From JANPPS01 sp965246925 (lineage in GTDB: Bacteria; Pseudomonadota; Alphaproteobacteria; Acetobacterales; Acetobacteraceae), in contig OZ251994.1 of the NCBI GenBank assembly GCA_965246925.1, positions 3,658,001-3,722,000 on the forward strand: a stretch of DNA of 64,000 nt, in the 5' to 3' direction. How positions within the stretch are numbered: the first letter of the stretch is position 1; each line of letters opens with the position of its first letter. Below are positions 26,264-34,288 of the stretch, one piece after another. A program made the translations under genes and the position numbers. The notes under the pieces are model-generated. The model was given only the letters and a program-made list of their open reading frames with translations. It did not search any database and had not been told where the DNA came from.

Positions 26264-26992
26264 TCACAACCGCCAACCCCGGTGGATGGCCGCGATCCCG
26301 CCCGTGAGGTTCCGCACGCTCACCCGCTCGAGCCCGGCCTCCCGCAACATGCCGGCCAGCGTTTCCTGGTCCGGGAACATGCGGATGCTCTCGGCCAGAT
26401 AGACGTAGCTGTCGGCATCCTTCGCCACCAGCCGGCCCAGCCGCGGCATGACCTGGAATGACCACGCGTCATACACGGGCGCCATGGCGCCGACCTGCAA
26501 CCGGCTGAATTCCAGGCAGTGGAACTGCCCGCCCGGACGCAGCACCCGCCGCGCCTCCCGCAGCACCGCCGGCTTGTCCGTGCAGTTGCGGAGCCCGAAT
26601 GCGATGCTGACCCGGTCCACCGACCGGTCCGGAAACGGCAGCGCCTCCGCGTCCGCGACCGCGGTGACGACGCCGGGCAAGGACCGCGCGCGCGCCTGAC
26701 CCAGCATCGCGGCGTTGATGTCGGTCAGGATCGCAGCCCCCCCGCCCCGCGCCATCCAGCCCGCCGCGATATCCCCGGTGCCCCCCGCCAAATCCAGTAA
26801 GGTCCGGCCCGGACGCGGGTCCAGCCCCACCACGAAATCCCGCTTCCACGCCCGGTGAATACCGAGCGACATCAGGTCGTTCATGATGTCGTATTTCGGC
26901 GCCACGCTGTCGAACACCGCGCGCACCATCGGCTTCTTCGCCTCACGGGGGACGGTGCGGAAGCCGAAATCGATGCCGTCATTGTCGCTCAT
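26264..26992 (-). CDS. ubiE: Ubiquinone/menaquinone C-methyltransferase
   Basis: SAM-dependent methyltransferase of 242 residues acting on the quinone ring. UbiE features: an FGFRTVPREAKKPMVRAVFDSVAPKYDIMNDLMSLGIHRAWKR-type N terminus (only part quoted by motif), SAM motif I LLDLAGGTGDIA, motif II SIAFGLRNCTDKPAVLRE, and LEFSRLQ. Only 26 bases separate its start from the divergent mutM, so the promoters must overlap the coding ends. coaBC follows 31 bases downstream. Confidence 0.95.
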   Translation of the reverse strand: MSDNDGIDFGFRTVPREAKKPMVRAVFDSVAPKYDIMNDLMSLGIHRAWKRDFVVGLDPRPGRTLLDLAGGTGDIAAGWMARGGGAAILTDINAAMLGQARARSLPGVVTAVADAEALPFPDRSVDRVSIAFGLRNCTDKPAVLREARRVLRPGGQFHCLEFSRLQVGAMAPVYDAWSFQVMPRLGRLVAKDADSYVYLAESIRMFPDQETLAGMLREAGLERVSVRNLTGGIAAIHRGWRL

Positions 26993-27018
26993 GCCCCGAC
27001 ACTATAGGAGGTCGGCCC

Positions 27019-27870
27019 ATGCCGGAACTCCCCGAAGTCGAGACCGTGATGCGCGGCCTGTCCGCGCGGCTGCTGGGGCAGCGGATCGCCCGGGCAGAGG
27101 TGCGGCGGCCCGACCTGCGATGGGCCCTGCCGCCCGGCCTCGCGGCGCGGCTTACCGGCGCGGTCGTCACCGGCTTCCGGCGCCGGGCCAAGTACATCCT
27201 AATGCGGCTCGATGCTGGGGACAGCGTGTTGCTGCACCTCGGCATGTCGGGCCGCATGAACATCCGCCCGCACGGCGGCAATGAACCGGTGCTGCACGAG
27301 CACGTGGCCTGGGTCACGGAAGATGGCTGGGAGGTCGGCTTCGTCGATCCCCGCCGGTTCGGCTCCATCCACCTGGTGCCCACCGCCGGCGAGGACGGGC
27401 ACAGGCTGCTGGCTGGGCTGGGGCCGGAGCCGCTCGGCGAGGATTTCACCACACACAGCCTGGCCGCCGCCTTCGCGAAGAAGCGCACCCCGGTCAAGGC
27501 CGCGCTGCTCGATCAGCGCATCGTGGCCGGGCTCGGCAATATCTATGTGTGTGAGGCGCTGTTTCGCGCCGGCATCCCGCCGGGCCGCCTGGCGCAGGAT
27601 GTGGCCACGGACCGGCTGGTGCCGGAGATCAAGGCCACCCTGCTCGAAGCCATCGCCGCCGGCGGCTCCACGCTCCGTGACTACGTCCAGCCCGGCGGCG
27701 AGCTCGGCTATTTTCAGCACGCCTGGCGCGTGTACGGCCGGGAGGGTGCGGCCTGCGAGGACTGTCCGGGTCCCCCCTGCACCGGCGTGGCCCGCATGAC
27801 CCAGGGCGGGCGCAGCACGTTCTATTGCCCGGTCCGGCAAGCACCGATAGCCTTGAACGAGGGAGACTGA
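27019..27870 (+). CDS. mutM: Formamidopyrimidine-DNA glycosylase (Fpg)
   Basis: Base-excision repair enzyme of 283 residues that removes 8-oxoguanine and has AP lyase activity. The N-terminal PELPEVETVMRGL supplies the catalytic proline and glutamate, and the lysine loop RRRAKYILM is intact, as is GLGNIYVCEALFRAGI (helix-two-turn-helix). The zinc finger is atypical: CEDC is present, but the second pair reads FYCPVRQ, so the usual fourth cysteine is arginine. GGAGG lies seven bases before the ATG. The enoyl-CoA hydratase gene starts two bases after its stop. Confidence 0.94.
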   Translation: MPELPEVETVMRGLSARLLGQRIARAEVRRPDLRWALPPGLAARLTGAVVTGFRRRAKYILMRLDAGDSVLLHLGMSGRMNIRPHGGNEPVLHEHVAWVTEDGWEVGFVDPRRFGSIHLVPTAGEDGHRLLAGLGPEPLGEDFTTHSLAAAFAKKRTPVKAALLDQRIVAGLGNIYVCEALFRAGIPPGRLAQDVATDRLVPEIKATLLEAIAAGGSTLRDYVQPGGELGYFQHAWRVYGREGAACEDCPGPPCTGVARMTQGGRSTFYCPVRQAPIALNEGD

Positions 27871-27871
27871 A

Positions 27872-28642
27872 ATGACCAGCATGATCGTGACCGAGACCCA
27901 TGACGCCGTGGGCCTCATCCGCCTGAACCGTCCGGAGGCGCTGAACGCGCTGTGCGATCAGCTCATGACCGAGCTGGGCGCAGCCCTCCTGGCGTTCGAC
28001 CGTGACCCCGCCATCGGCTGCATCGTGCTGACCGGCTCCGATAAGGCCTTCGCCGCCGGCGCCGACATCAAGGAGATGCGCGACCGCACCTACCCGGCCG
28101 TGCTGCGCGACGACTTCATCGGCGATAAATGGGAGACGGTGCTGCAGGTGAAGAAGCCCGTGATCGCCGCTGTCGCCGGCTTCGCGCTCGGCGGCGGCTG
28201 TGAGCTCGCGATGATGTGCGACCTGATCGTCTGCGCCGACAGCGCCAAGTTCGGGCAGCCCGAGATCAACCTCGGCGTCATCCCCGGTGCCGGCGGCAGC
28301 CAGCGCATGACCCGCTCCATCGGTAAATCCAAGGCGATGGATCTGTGCCTCACCGGACGCATGATGGACGCCGCCGAGGCGGAGCGTTGCAATCTGGTGA
28401 GCCGCGTGTTCCCCGCCGCCGACATGGTGGCCGAGACCCTGAAGCTCGCGGCCAAGATCGCCGGGCAGAGCCGGACGGCGTCTATGATGGTAAAGAAAGC
28501 GGTGAACGTGGCCTACGAGACCACGCTGCACGAGGGAGTCCGGACCGAGCGGTCGCTGTTCCTGTCCCTGTTCGGCACGCCCGATCAGCAGGAGGGCATG
28601 GCGGCGTTCGTGGAGAAGCGGAAGCCGGCTTATCCCGCTTGA
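27872..28642 (+). CDS. Enoyl-CoA hydratase
   Basis: Crotonase-fold enzyme of 256 residues that hydrates enoyl-CoA in beta-oxidation. The oxyanion-hole segments FAAGADIKEM and ALGGGCELAMMCD are present, as are the two catalytic glutamates in GQPEINLGVIPGAGGSQR (the first Glu of PEI, the second position in the preceding CELAM). The full length and the C-terminal EGMAAFVEKRKP match EchA/Ech. It is cotranscribed with mutM, an arrangement seen in other alphaproteobacteria without a clear functional link. Confidence 0.93.
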   Translation: MTSMIVTETHDAVGLIRLNRPEALNALCDQLMTELGAALLAFDRDPAIGCIVLTGSDKAFAAGADIKEMRDRTYPAVLRDDFIGDKWETVLQVKKPVIAAVAGFALGGGCELAMMCDLIVCADSAKFGQPEINLGVIPGAGGSQRMTRSIGKSKAMDLCLTGRMMDAAEAERCNLVSRVFPAADMVAETLKLAAKIAGQSRTASMMVKKAVNVAYETTLHEGVRTERSLFLSLFGTPDQQEGMAAFVEKRKPAYPA

Positions 28643-28658
28643 TGCAAAACTGAAACAC

Positions 28659-28687
28659 TTGACTTGGCGCCCCCGGCTCCATAGAAA
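28659..28687 (+). promoter_or_regulatory. Promoter of rpsT
   Basis: TTGACT at 28659-28664 and TAGAAA at 28682-28687 are separated by exactly 17 bases. They lie between the enoyl-CoA hydratase stop and the rpsT start, with about 54 bases of leader. This matches a strong housekeeping promoter. Confidence 0.65.
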
Positions 28688-28741
28688 CCGCCCTTCGGCG
28701 CACCCCGCCAATTCATGACAGACCGTATTTGAAGAGAACCG

Positions 28742-29017
28742 ATGGCCAATACCGCATCTGCCCGCAAGCGCATCCGCCAGAACGAGAAGCGCACCCTCCG
28801 CAACACCGCGCGGAAGTCGCGTATGCGCACGTTCGTGAAGAAGGTCGAGGTCGCCTGCGCCTCCGGTGACAAGGAAGCGGCGTTGGCGGCGTTCAAGGCG
28901 GCGCAGCCCGAGATGCAGCGCGCGGCCGGCAAGGGCGTCATCCACTTGAAGACGGTTTCCCGCAAGCTGTCGCGTCTGTCTGCCCGCATCAAGGGCATGG
29001 CCGCCGCCCAAGCCTAG
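28742..29017 (+). CDS. rpsT: Ribosomal protein S20
   Basis: Small-subunit protein of 91 residues that binds 16S rRNA. The N terminus MANTASARKRIRQNEKRTLRN and the basic helical body (RTFVKKVEVA, then SRLSARIKGMAA at the end) are typical. GAAGAG precedes the ATG. It has its own promoter and a strong terminator, and lies just upstream of dnaA as in many alphaproteobacteria. Confidence 0.97.
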   Translation: MANTASARKRIRQNEKRTLRNTARKSRMRTFVKKVEVACASGDKEAALAAFKAAQPEMQRAAGKGVIHLKTVSRKLSRLSARIKGMAAAQA

Positions 29018-29057
29018 TTCCGCGCCAGACGGCGCGGTTCTATCTCGAGACTCCATT

Positions 29058-29095
29058 GTATAGGCGAGCAGTCATGCTGCTCGCCTATACTTATT
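29058..29095 (+). terminator. Intrinsic terminator after rpsT
   Basis: A perfect 14-bp inverted repeat, GTATAGGCGAGCAG (29058-29071) and CTGCTCGCCTATAC (29077-29090), with a TCATG loop and a T-rich tail TTATTT. It isolates rpsT from dnaA. Confidence 0.85.
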
Positions 29096-29259
29096 TGTGG
29101 TGAGCCACTTCTGAGCGACTCCATTTTTTGATTGCGTCTTTCCGCTCCGTGACCTATCCATGACTAGGCCGCATCGTCGGCAAAGCTCCCTTACGCAGTT
29201 CTTGCGTCTTTCTTCTCACGCCCGATCTATGTCCGGTCGGCGCATTCAGGCAGGTGTTG

Positions 29260-30708
29260 ATGGCGTCTCAGCCTTCCCATGCGACCGCCGAGACAACTCC
29301 ACCCGGCGGTCCCGCGACGATCCGGGCCAGCCTCCGCGCCCACCCCGAACGGCCCGGCGAGCAGCTAGTACAGTCGTGGGCCCGTATCCGCGCCCGGCTG
29401 TTGCAAGACGTGGGGGAGGTCGAATACCGCACCTGGCTTCGCCACATGGCGCTCGTCGGCATCGATGGCGACGAGGTCACCGTAAGCCTGCCGACCCGGT
29501 TTCTGAGGGACTGGGTGCGCAGCCACTACGCCGATAGGCTGGATGGCCTGTGGCAGGCGGAGAATGCCGGGGTGCGCCGGGTCGATCTACGGATCGGCGG
29601 CGGGGTCGAACCGCCCGATCCCCCAGCACAACAAAAAGATAGCGCGCCCGCCACCCCGGAGCGGCCAGAGCCGAAGGAAGTCGCCGGCCCGCTCGACGGC
29701 CGCTTCGAGTTCGAGCGCTTCGTGGTTGGCAAACCTAACGAGTTCGCCTACGCCTGCGCCAGGCGCGTCGCAGAGCGTCCGTCGAGCCCCGGCTTCAATC
29801 CACTGTTCCTCTACGGCGGCGTCGGCCTGGGCAAGACACACCTCATGCACGCCATCGGCCTCGAACTGTCCCGCAAGGAAGGCAACCCGGTCAACGTCGC
29901 CTACATGAGCGCCGAAAAATTCATGTACCGCTTCATCGCCGCCATCCGCAGCCAAAGCACGATGGAATTCAAGGAGCAGCTCCGCGGCGTAGACGTGCTG
30001 ATGATCGACGACCTGCAGTTCCTGATCGGCAAGGACAACACGCAGGAAGAATTCTTTCACACCTTCAACGCCTTGGTGGACGCGGGCAAGCAGATCGTCG
30101 TCAGCGCCGACAAGAGCCCGTCCGACCTCAACGGCCTCGACGACCGCCTGCGAACCCGCCTCGGCTGCGGCATGGTCGCCGACCTGCACGCCACGACCTA
30201 CGAGCTGCGCATTTCCATCCTGGAGTCGAAGGTCACCCGGGCCGAAACGCCCGTCAGCAGCAAGGTTCTCGAGTTCCTCGCTCACAAAATAACCAGCAAT
30301 GTCCGGGAGTTGGAGGGCTGTCTCAACCGCCTCATTGCCCATGCCAACCTGTTCAACCGGCCCATAACCCTGGAGAGCACGCAGGAAGTCCTGCACGACA
30401 TCTTGAAAGCGCATGACCGCCGGGTCACGATCGAGGAAATCCAGAAGCGGGTCGCCGAGCACTGGAACATTCGCCTGGCCGACATGAGCAGCGCGAGGCG
30501 GGCCCGCGCCGTGGCCCGTCCGCGCCAGGTCGCGATGTATCTGTCCAAGCAGCTCACCAGCCGCTCCCTCCCCGAGATCGGCCGCCGCTTCGGCAACCGC
30601 GACCACACCACGGTCATGCACGCCGTAAGCCGGGTCACCGAGCTGATGGCAGCCGATGCCGATTTTGCCGAGCGCGTGGAACTGCTGCGGCGTATGCTCG
30701 AAAGCTAA
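29260..30708 (+). CDS. dnaA: Chromosomal replication initiator protein DnaA
   Basis: Replication initiator of about 482 residues. Domain I (about 35-105) holds the DnaB/helicase contact surface, domain II is a short Pro-rich linker (115-145), and domain III has Walker A GGVGLGKTH at about 186-194 with Walker B VLMIDDLQFL. Domain IV ends with RFGNRDHTTVMHAVSRV, the DnaA-box recognition helix. GTG, TTG and ATG starts lie in a row at 29254, 29257 and 29260; I chose ATG, five bases after an AGG. The TAA overlaps the stop of the convergent MFS gene. Confidence 0.97.
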   Translation: MASQPSHATAETTPPGGPATIRASLRAHPERPGEQLVQSWARIRARLLQDVGEVEYRTWLRHMALVGIDGDEVTVSLPTRFLRDWVRSHYADRLDGLWQAENAGVRRVDLRIGGGVEPPDPPAQQKDSAPATPERPEPKEVAGPLDGRFEFERFVVGKPNEFAYACARRVAERPSSPGFNPLFLYGGVGLGKTHLMHAIGLELSRKEGNPVNVAYMSAEKFMYRFIAAIRSQSTMEFKEQLRGVDVLMIDDLQFLIGKDNTQEEFFHTFNALVDAGKQIVVSADKSPSDLNGLDDRLRTRLGCGMVADLHATTYELRISILESKVTRAETPVSSKVLEFLAHKITSNVRELEGCLNRLIAHANLFNRPITLESTQEVLHDILKAHDRRVTIEEIQKRVAEHWNIRLADMSSARRARAVARPRQVAMYLSKQLTSRSLPEIGRRFGNRDHTTVMHAVSRVTELMAADADFAERVELLRRMLES

Positions 30709-31856
30709 ACCTCAGCCGGCAAGCGCCGCTGCAGCAACGCGCCAACCCGCCCCGCCAATGGTATGGCGAGCAGGCACATGCCCGCCATCGGCCAGAAAGC
30801 CGCCGCACCCACCGCGCCATACAGCGGGCCGGACGCCAACGTCACCAGCGCCGACATCGCCCCCATCGCCACCGTGCCGTAAAGCGCCTGCGCCGTCGCG
30901 GCCAACGCCGGCGGCACCGTCTTCGCGATCACCTCCAGACATGCCAAGTGCAGCAATGCGAAGGTCAACCCATGCAGTGGCTCCATCAGCAGCATCGCCG
31001 GGAACCAGGCCGTAACGGCCGCAGCACTCCACCGCACCATCCCGGCCACCGCCGCCAGCATCATGGCTCGGGCTGGCCCCAACCGGCGCAGCACCGCCGG
31101 TCCCAGCAACAGAAATACTAGAACCTCGGCCGCAACAGAGCTCGCCCACAACAGGCTGCACTGACCCGGCGACAGTCCCGACGCGCGCCACCGTATGACT
31201 TCGAACCCATCATGCATCGCATGGCTACCGCCGACCAAGGCCGCCACCAGCATGGCCTCCACAAAGCCCGGCGCGGCCAGCAAGTGCCGCACCCCGCCCC
31301 CCGCCAGCCGCTCCGCCGGCGGCCGGTTCGGGACCCAGCACGCCAACCCCGCCGCCACCGCAAGGAACGCCGCGTTCCACCCGACGATCACGCCCAGCCC
31401 CTGTAGCGCAACCAGAGTGCCCGACAGCAGCGTGCCCGCAATGAAGGCCGCCGATCCCGCCGCCCGCACCCACCCATACTCGAACCGCCCGTGCAACGCC
31501 GCGCCCATGCTGAGCGCATCGGCAATCGGCACCAACGGCGCCAGCAGGCACGCGTGCGACACGCTGAGACCCAGCAGCGGCCACAATCCCCGCGCTGGCC
31601 CATACCCCAGCGCGATCGCCGCCGCCGCAGCCAAGCCTGCCGCCAGAACCAACGGCGACCGCCCGCTCGCATCCGCCAAGCGTCCGCCCGCCGGCCCAGC
31701 CAGCAGCCGCACGGCCGTGCCCGCCGCCAGAACCACGCCAAGCTGCCCGGCGCTCAGCCCATGCTCCTGCATCAACCCCGGCAGAAACGGGGAGGCGACG
31801 CCGAAGGCAGCGAACAGCGCGGTATAGAGCATAAGAAAGCGGGGAAGAGGCGTCAT
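30705..31856 (-). CDS. MFS transporter (MFS_1_like / nucleoside-sugar type)
   Basis: Twelve-TM transporter of 383 residues. It starts TPLPRFLMLYTALFAAFGVASPFLP, which matches the MFS_1_like group including LacY-type and nucleoside/sugar porters. The A-like motif GGRLADASGRS follows TM2-3, and GRFEYGWVRAAGSAAFI is typical of this group. The C-terminal half has LLMEPLHGLTFALLHLA. The ATG is at 31856; the longer frame upstream is a shadow of the divergent MFS gene. Substrate unknown. Its stop shares bases with the dnaA stop. Confidence 0.87.
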   Translation of the reverse strand: MTPLPRFLMLYTALFAAFGVASPFLPGLMQEHGLSAGQLGVVLAAGTAVRLLAGPAGGRLADASGRSPLVLAAGLAAAAAIALGYGPARGLWPLLGLSVSHACLLAPLVPIADALSMGAALHGRFEYGWVRAAGSAAFIAGTLLSGTLVALQGLGVIVGWNAAFLAVAAGLACWVPNRPPAERLAGGGVRHLLAAPGFVEAMLVAALVGGSHAMHDGFEVIRWRASGLSPGQCSLLWASSVAAEVLVFLLLGPAVLRRLGPARAMMLAAVAGMVRWSAAAVTAWFPAMLLMEPLHGLTFALLHLACLEVIAKTVPPALAATAQALYGTVAMGAMSALVTLASGPLYGAVGAAAFWPMAGMCLLAIPLAGRVGALLQRRLPAEV

Positions 31857-31935
31857 CCCAGCGCAACGGCGCACAAACCCAGATGTTGCCGGAAAATTGG
31901 TGCAACCGCATCGCCGCAGCGCAGTTTGCGCCGGA

Positions 31936-33156
31936 ATGCAGCGCCCGCAAGCCTCCATAATCGTCATCCTTACCACGCTCGGGCTCGATGCGCTCGGCAC
32001 CGGCATCATCGCTCCCGTCGTCCCAGGACTGGTGCGCGACCTCGGCCATCTATCGCCAGTGTCCGCCGCACCCTGGATCGGCGCCATGCTGGCCGCCTAC
32101 GCTAGCATGCAGTTCCTGCTATCCCCGCTGCTGGGCGCGCTCAGCGACCGGTACGGCCGCCGTCCCGTCATCCTCGCCTCCGTCGCCGGACTCGGCTGTG
32201 ACTACCTGGCGCTCGCCTTGGCGCCGAGCCTGCCGTGGCTCTTCGTCGGCCGCCTAGTCGCAGGCGCCACCTCGGCCAACGTCGCGGCGGCCACCGCCTA
32301 TATGGCTGACATCACGCCGGAGGAGGGCCGCGCAAAACGGTTCGGCCTGATCGGCGCCACCTTCGGCGCTGGGTTCGTCGTGGGCCCGGCGCTCGGCGGC
32401 TTTCTCGGCGGCTACGGCCTCCGCCTACCCTTTATCGCCGCCGGCGTGCTGTCGCTGCTGAACGTCGCGTTCGGCCTGTTCGTCCTGCCCGAAAGCCTTA
32501 CGGAAGAGCATCGGCGCCCGTTCGAATGGTCCCGCGCCAACCCGTTCCGCCTCATCTCTCGCGTCCTGCATGACCGAACGCTCTGGCGGCTCACCGCCTC
32601 CTGGAGCTGCAGCTGGGTCGGCCTGGCCGCGGTGCAGAGCAGCCTCGTTTTGTTTACAAACTACAAGTTCCATTGGACCGAACAGACCAACGGCCTCATC
32701 CTGGCTGTGGTCGGCCTGTCCCAAGCGCTGGTCGAGGGCGTGCTGCTACGCTGGGTCGTGGGCCGGCTAGGGGAGCGTGTCGCGGCAATCATCGGCTACG
32801 CCTGCGGCACTGCCGGCTTTGTAACCCTATCGTTGGCCAACACGGGCTTTATGGTGGTCCCGGCCGTCATCCTGATCGCGCTCGGCGGCCTGGCGATGCC
32901 AGCGGTCCGCGCCATGGTCTCCGGCACCGGGGACGCGGAAACCCAGGGTGAGATGCAGGGCGTGCTGTCCGCGGCCGAGGGCCTAACCGCCGTGGTCGCA
33001 CCGCTTGCCGCATCAGCTCTATTCTGGGCATTCACCGCCCACATTTTCCCCATAACCTTCCCCGGCGCGCCTTTCGTCCTCGCGGCGATCACGGCCCTGG
33101 TGGCGGCCACGCTGATCCGCCGTCTGCAACCGGAGCGGGTTGACCAGCCCGCCTAG
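31936..33156 (+). CDS. TCR/Tet-family MFS efflux transporter
   Basis: Drug-H+ antiporter-like protein of 406 residues with 12 TM helices. It starts PQASIIVILTTLGLDALGTGIIAPVVPGL and carries the TetA-type motif A LGALSDRYGRRPVI and motif C-like GATFGAGFVVGPALGGFLGG. Similar proteins are annotated as TetA(P)- or TCR-like, but real tetracycline resistance cannot be inferred from this level of identity. It is divergent from the other MFS gene over about 80 bases; the K+ channel gene starts 31 bases downstream. Confidence 0.86.
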   Translation: MQRPQASIIVILTTLGLDALGTGIIAPVVPGLVRDLGHLSPVSAAPWIGAMLAAYASMQFLLSPLLGALSDRYGRRPVILASVAGLGCDYLALALAPSLPWLFVGRLVAGATSANVAAATAYMADITPEEGRAKRFGLIGATFGAGFVVGPALGGFLGGYGLRLPFIAAGVLSLLNVAFGLFVLPESLTEEHRRPFEWSRANPFRLISRVLHDRTLWRLTASWSCSWVGLAAVQSSLVLFTNYKFHWTEQTNGLILAVVGLSQALVEGVLLRWVVGRLGERVAAIIGYACGTAGFVTLSLANTGFMVVPAVILIALGGLAMPAVRAMVSGTGDAETQGEMQGVLSAAEGLTAVVAPLAASALFWAFTAHIFPITFPGAPFVLAAITALVAATLIRRLQPERVDQPA

Positions 33157-33187
33157 GTCACGATCATGGTGCCTCTCCGGAGGCCCC

Positions 33188-34231
33188 ATGCAGCAACGCC
33201 TTTTTGCCTCGCCGGTCCGCAATCTCGCCTACGGGCTGGTCTATCTCGCCATCGTCATGCTGGCCGCGACCGCCGCCTACGTCGCCGCCGGGTGGAGCGT
33301 GGGCGATGCGGCCTACATGGTCATCGTGACCGTCTATACCGTCGGCTATGGCGAAGTCCGTCCCGTCGATACACCGCTGTTGCGCGCCATCACGATTGGC
33401 ACGATCGTGCTGGGCTGCACCGGCGTCATTTTCCTCACCAGCGCCCTGGTGCAGTTCATCACCCTCCGGCAGTTCGAGCAGATCCTTGGCGGCAAGCGCA
33501 TGAACCAGCAGATCGACCGGCTGAGCGGCCACGTCATCATCTGCGGCCTCGGCCGCATCGGCGCCATGCTGGCCGCGGAGCTGAGCGCGGGCGGCGCCGC
33601 CTTCGTCGTGCTGGAACGGGACGAGGCCAGGGTGCAGGGCGCCCTCGCCCAGGGTTTCCTGGCCATGCAAGCCGACGCGACGGAAGAACAGGCGCTCCTG
33701 GCCGCCGGGGTCGAGCGCGCGCGCATCCTGGCCACCGTCTTGCCGAACGACGCCGCCAACGTCTTCATCACGCTATCCGCGCGGAGCCTGAACGCCAAGA
33801 TTGAAATCATTGCCCGCGGCGAGGCGCCCAGCACCGAGCGCAAGTTGCTGCACGCCGGCGCCAACCGCGTGGTTCTGCCCGCGCATATCGGCGCCGAGCG
33901 CATTGCCGAGTTGATCCTGTATGACCGTACCGCCGGCTTCATGCGCGATACCGCGTCCATGCAGTCGTTCGAGCGCACGCTACACACTCTGGGCCTCAAC
34001 CTCGACGTTCTGACCGCCGCACCGGGCAGCGCAGCCGTGGGCATGACGGTCGCCGGGCTGGAACAACGGTCCGAAGAAGCGCTGTTCGTCGTGCAGATCA
34101 ACCGCCGGGACGGCACCGTGATCACGCAGCCCGCACCCGATCAGTTCATAGAGGCTGGCGATGGCCTGGTGCTGATCGGCCGCGTGCTGGGCGCCCGGCA
34201 TCTTTTCGATCGCCCGGCGGCCAGCGCTTAA
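33188..34231 (+). CDS. Potassium channel with RCK (TrkA-N/TrkA-C) domains
   Basis: Two-TM potassium channel of 347 residues. TM1 is around residues 12-35, the selectivity filter TVGYGE is at 51-56, TM2 at about 64-92. The RCK domain follows, starting HVIICGLGRIGAMLAAEL with a GxGxxG nucleotide/ligand site, then a TrkA-C domain from about 260. The product resembles MthK-like channels gated by ligand binding to a cytoplasmic ring. The ATG at 33188 has CCGGAGG just upstream; an earlier in-frame ATG at 33140 overlaps the MFS gene and is rejected. Confidence 0.93.
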   Translation: MQQRLFASPVRNLAYGLVYLAIVMLAATAAYVAAGWSVGDAAYMVIVTVYTVGYGEVRPVDTPLLRAITIGTIVLGCTGVIFLTSALVQFITLRQFEQILGGKRMNQQIDRLSGHVIICGLGRIGAMLAAELSAGGAAFVVLERDEARVQGALAQGFLAMQADATEEQALLAAGVERARILATVLPNDAANVFITLSARSLNAKIEIIARGEAPSTERKLLHAGANRVVLPAHIGAERIAELILYDRTAGFMRDTASMQSFERTLHTLGLNLDVLTAAPGSAAVGMTVAGLEQRSEEALFVVQINRRDGTVITQPAPDQFIEAGDGLVLIGRVLGARHLFDRPAASA

Positions 34232-34288
34232 CTCTTTCTTTACTTTGGCCCGGTAAACTCCCCCCGACCCGGCAGGAGGTGGGGCGTA

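Noticed and set aside
27629..29056. 475-codon minus-strand open frame across mutM, enoyl-CoA hydratase and rpsT
   Set aside because: Opposite strand of three clear genes; composition (His/Arg/Gly-rich) is that of a shadow.
29018..29253. oriC beside dnaA
   Set aside because: No convincing DnaA-box cluster; only weak partial matches such as CTATCCATG.
31936..33156. Tetracycline resistance determinant
   Set aside because: The MFS motifs are generic for the TCR/Tet family; a resistance claim would need closer identity or phenotype.
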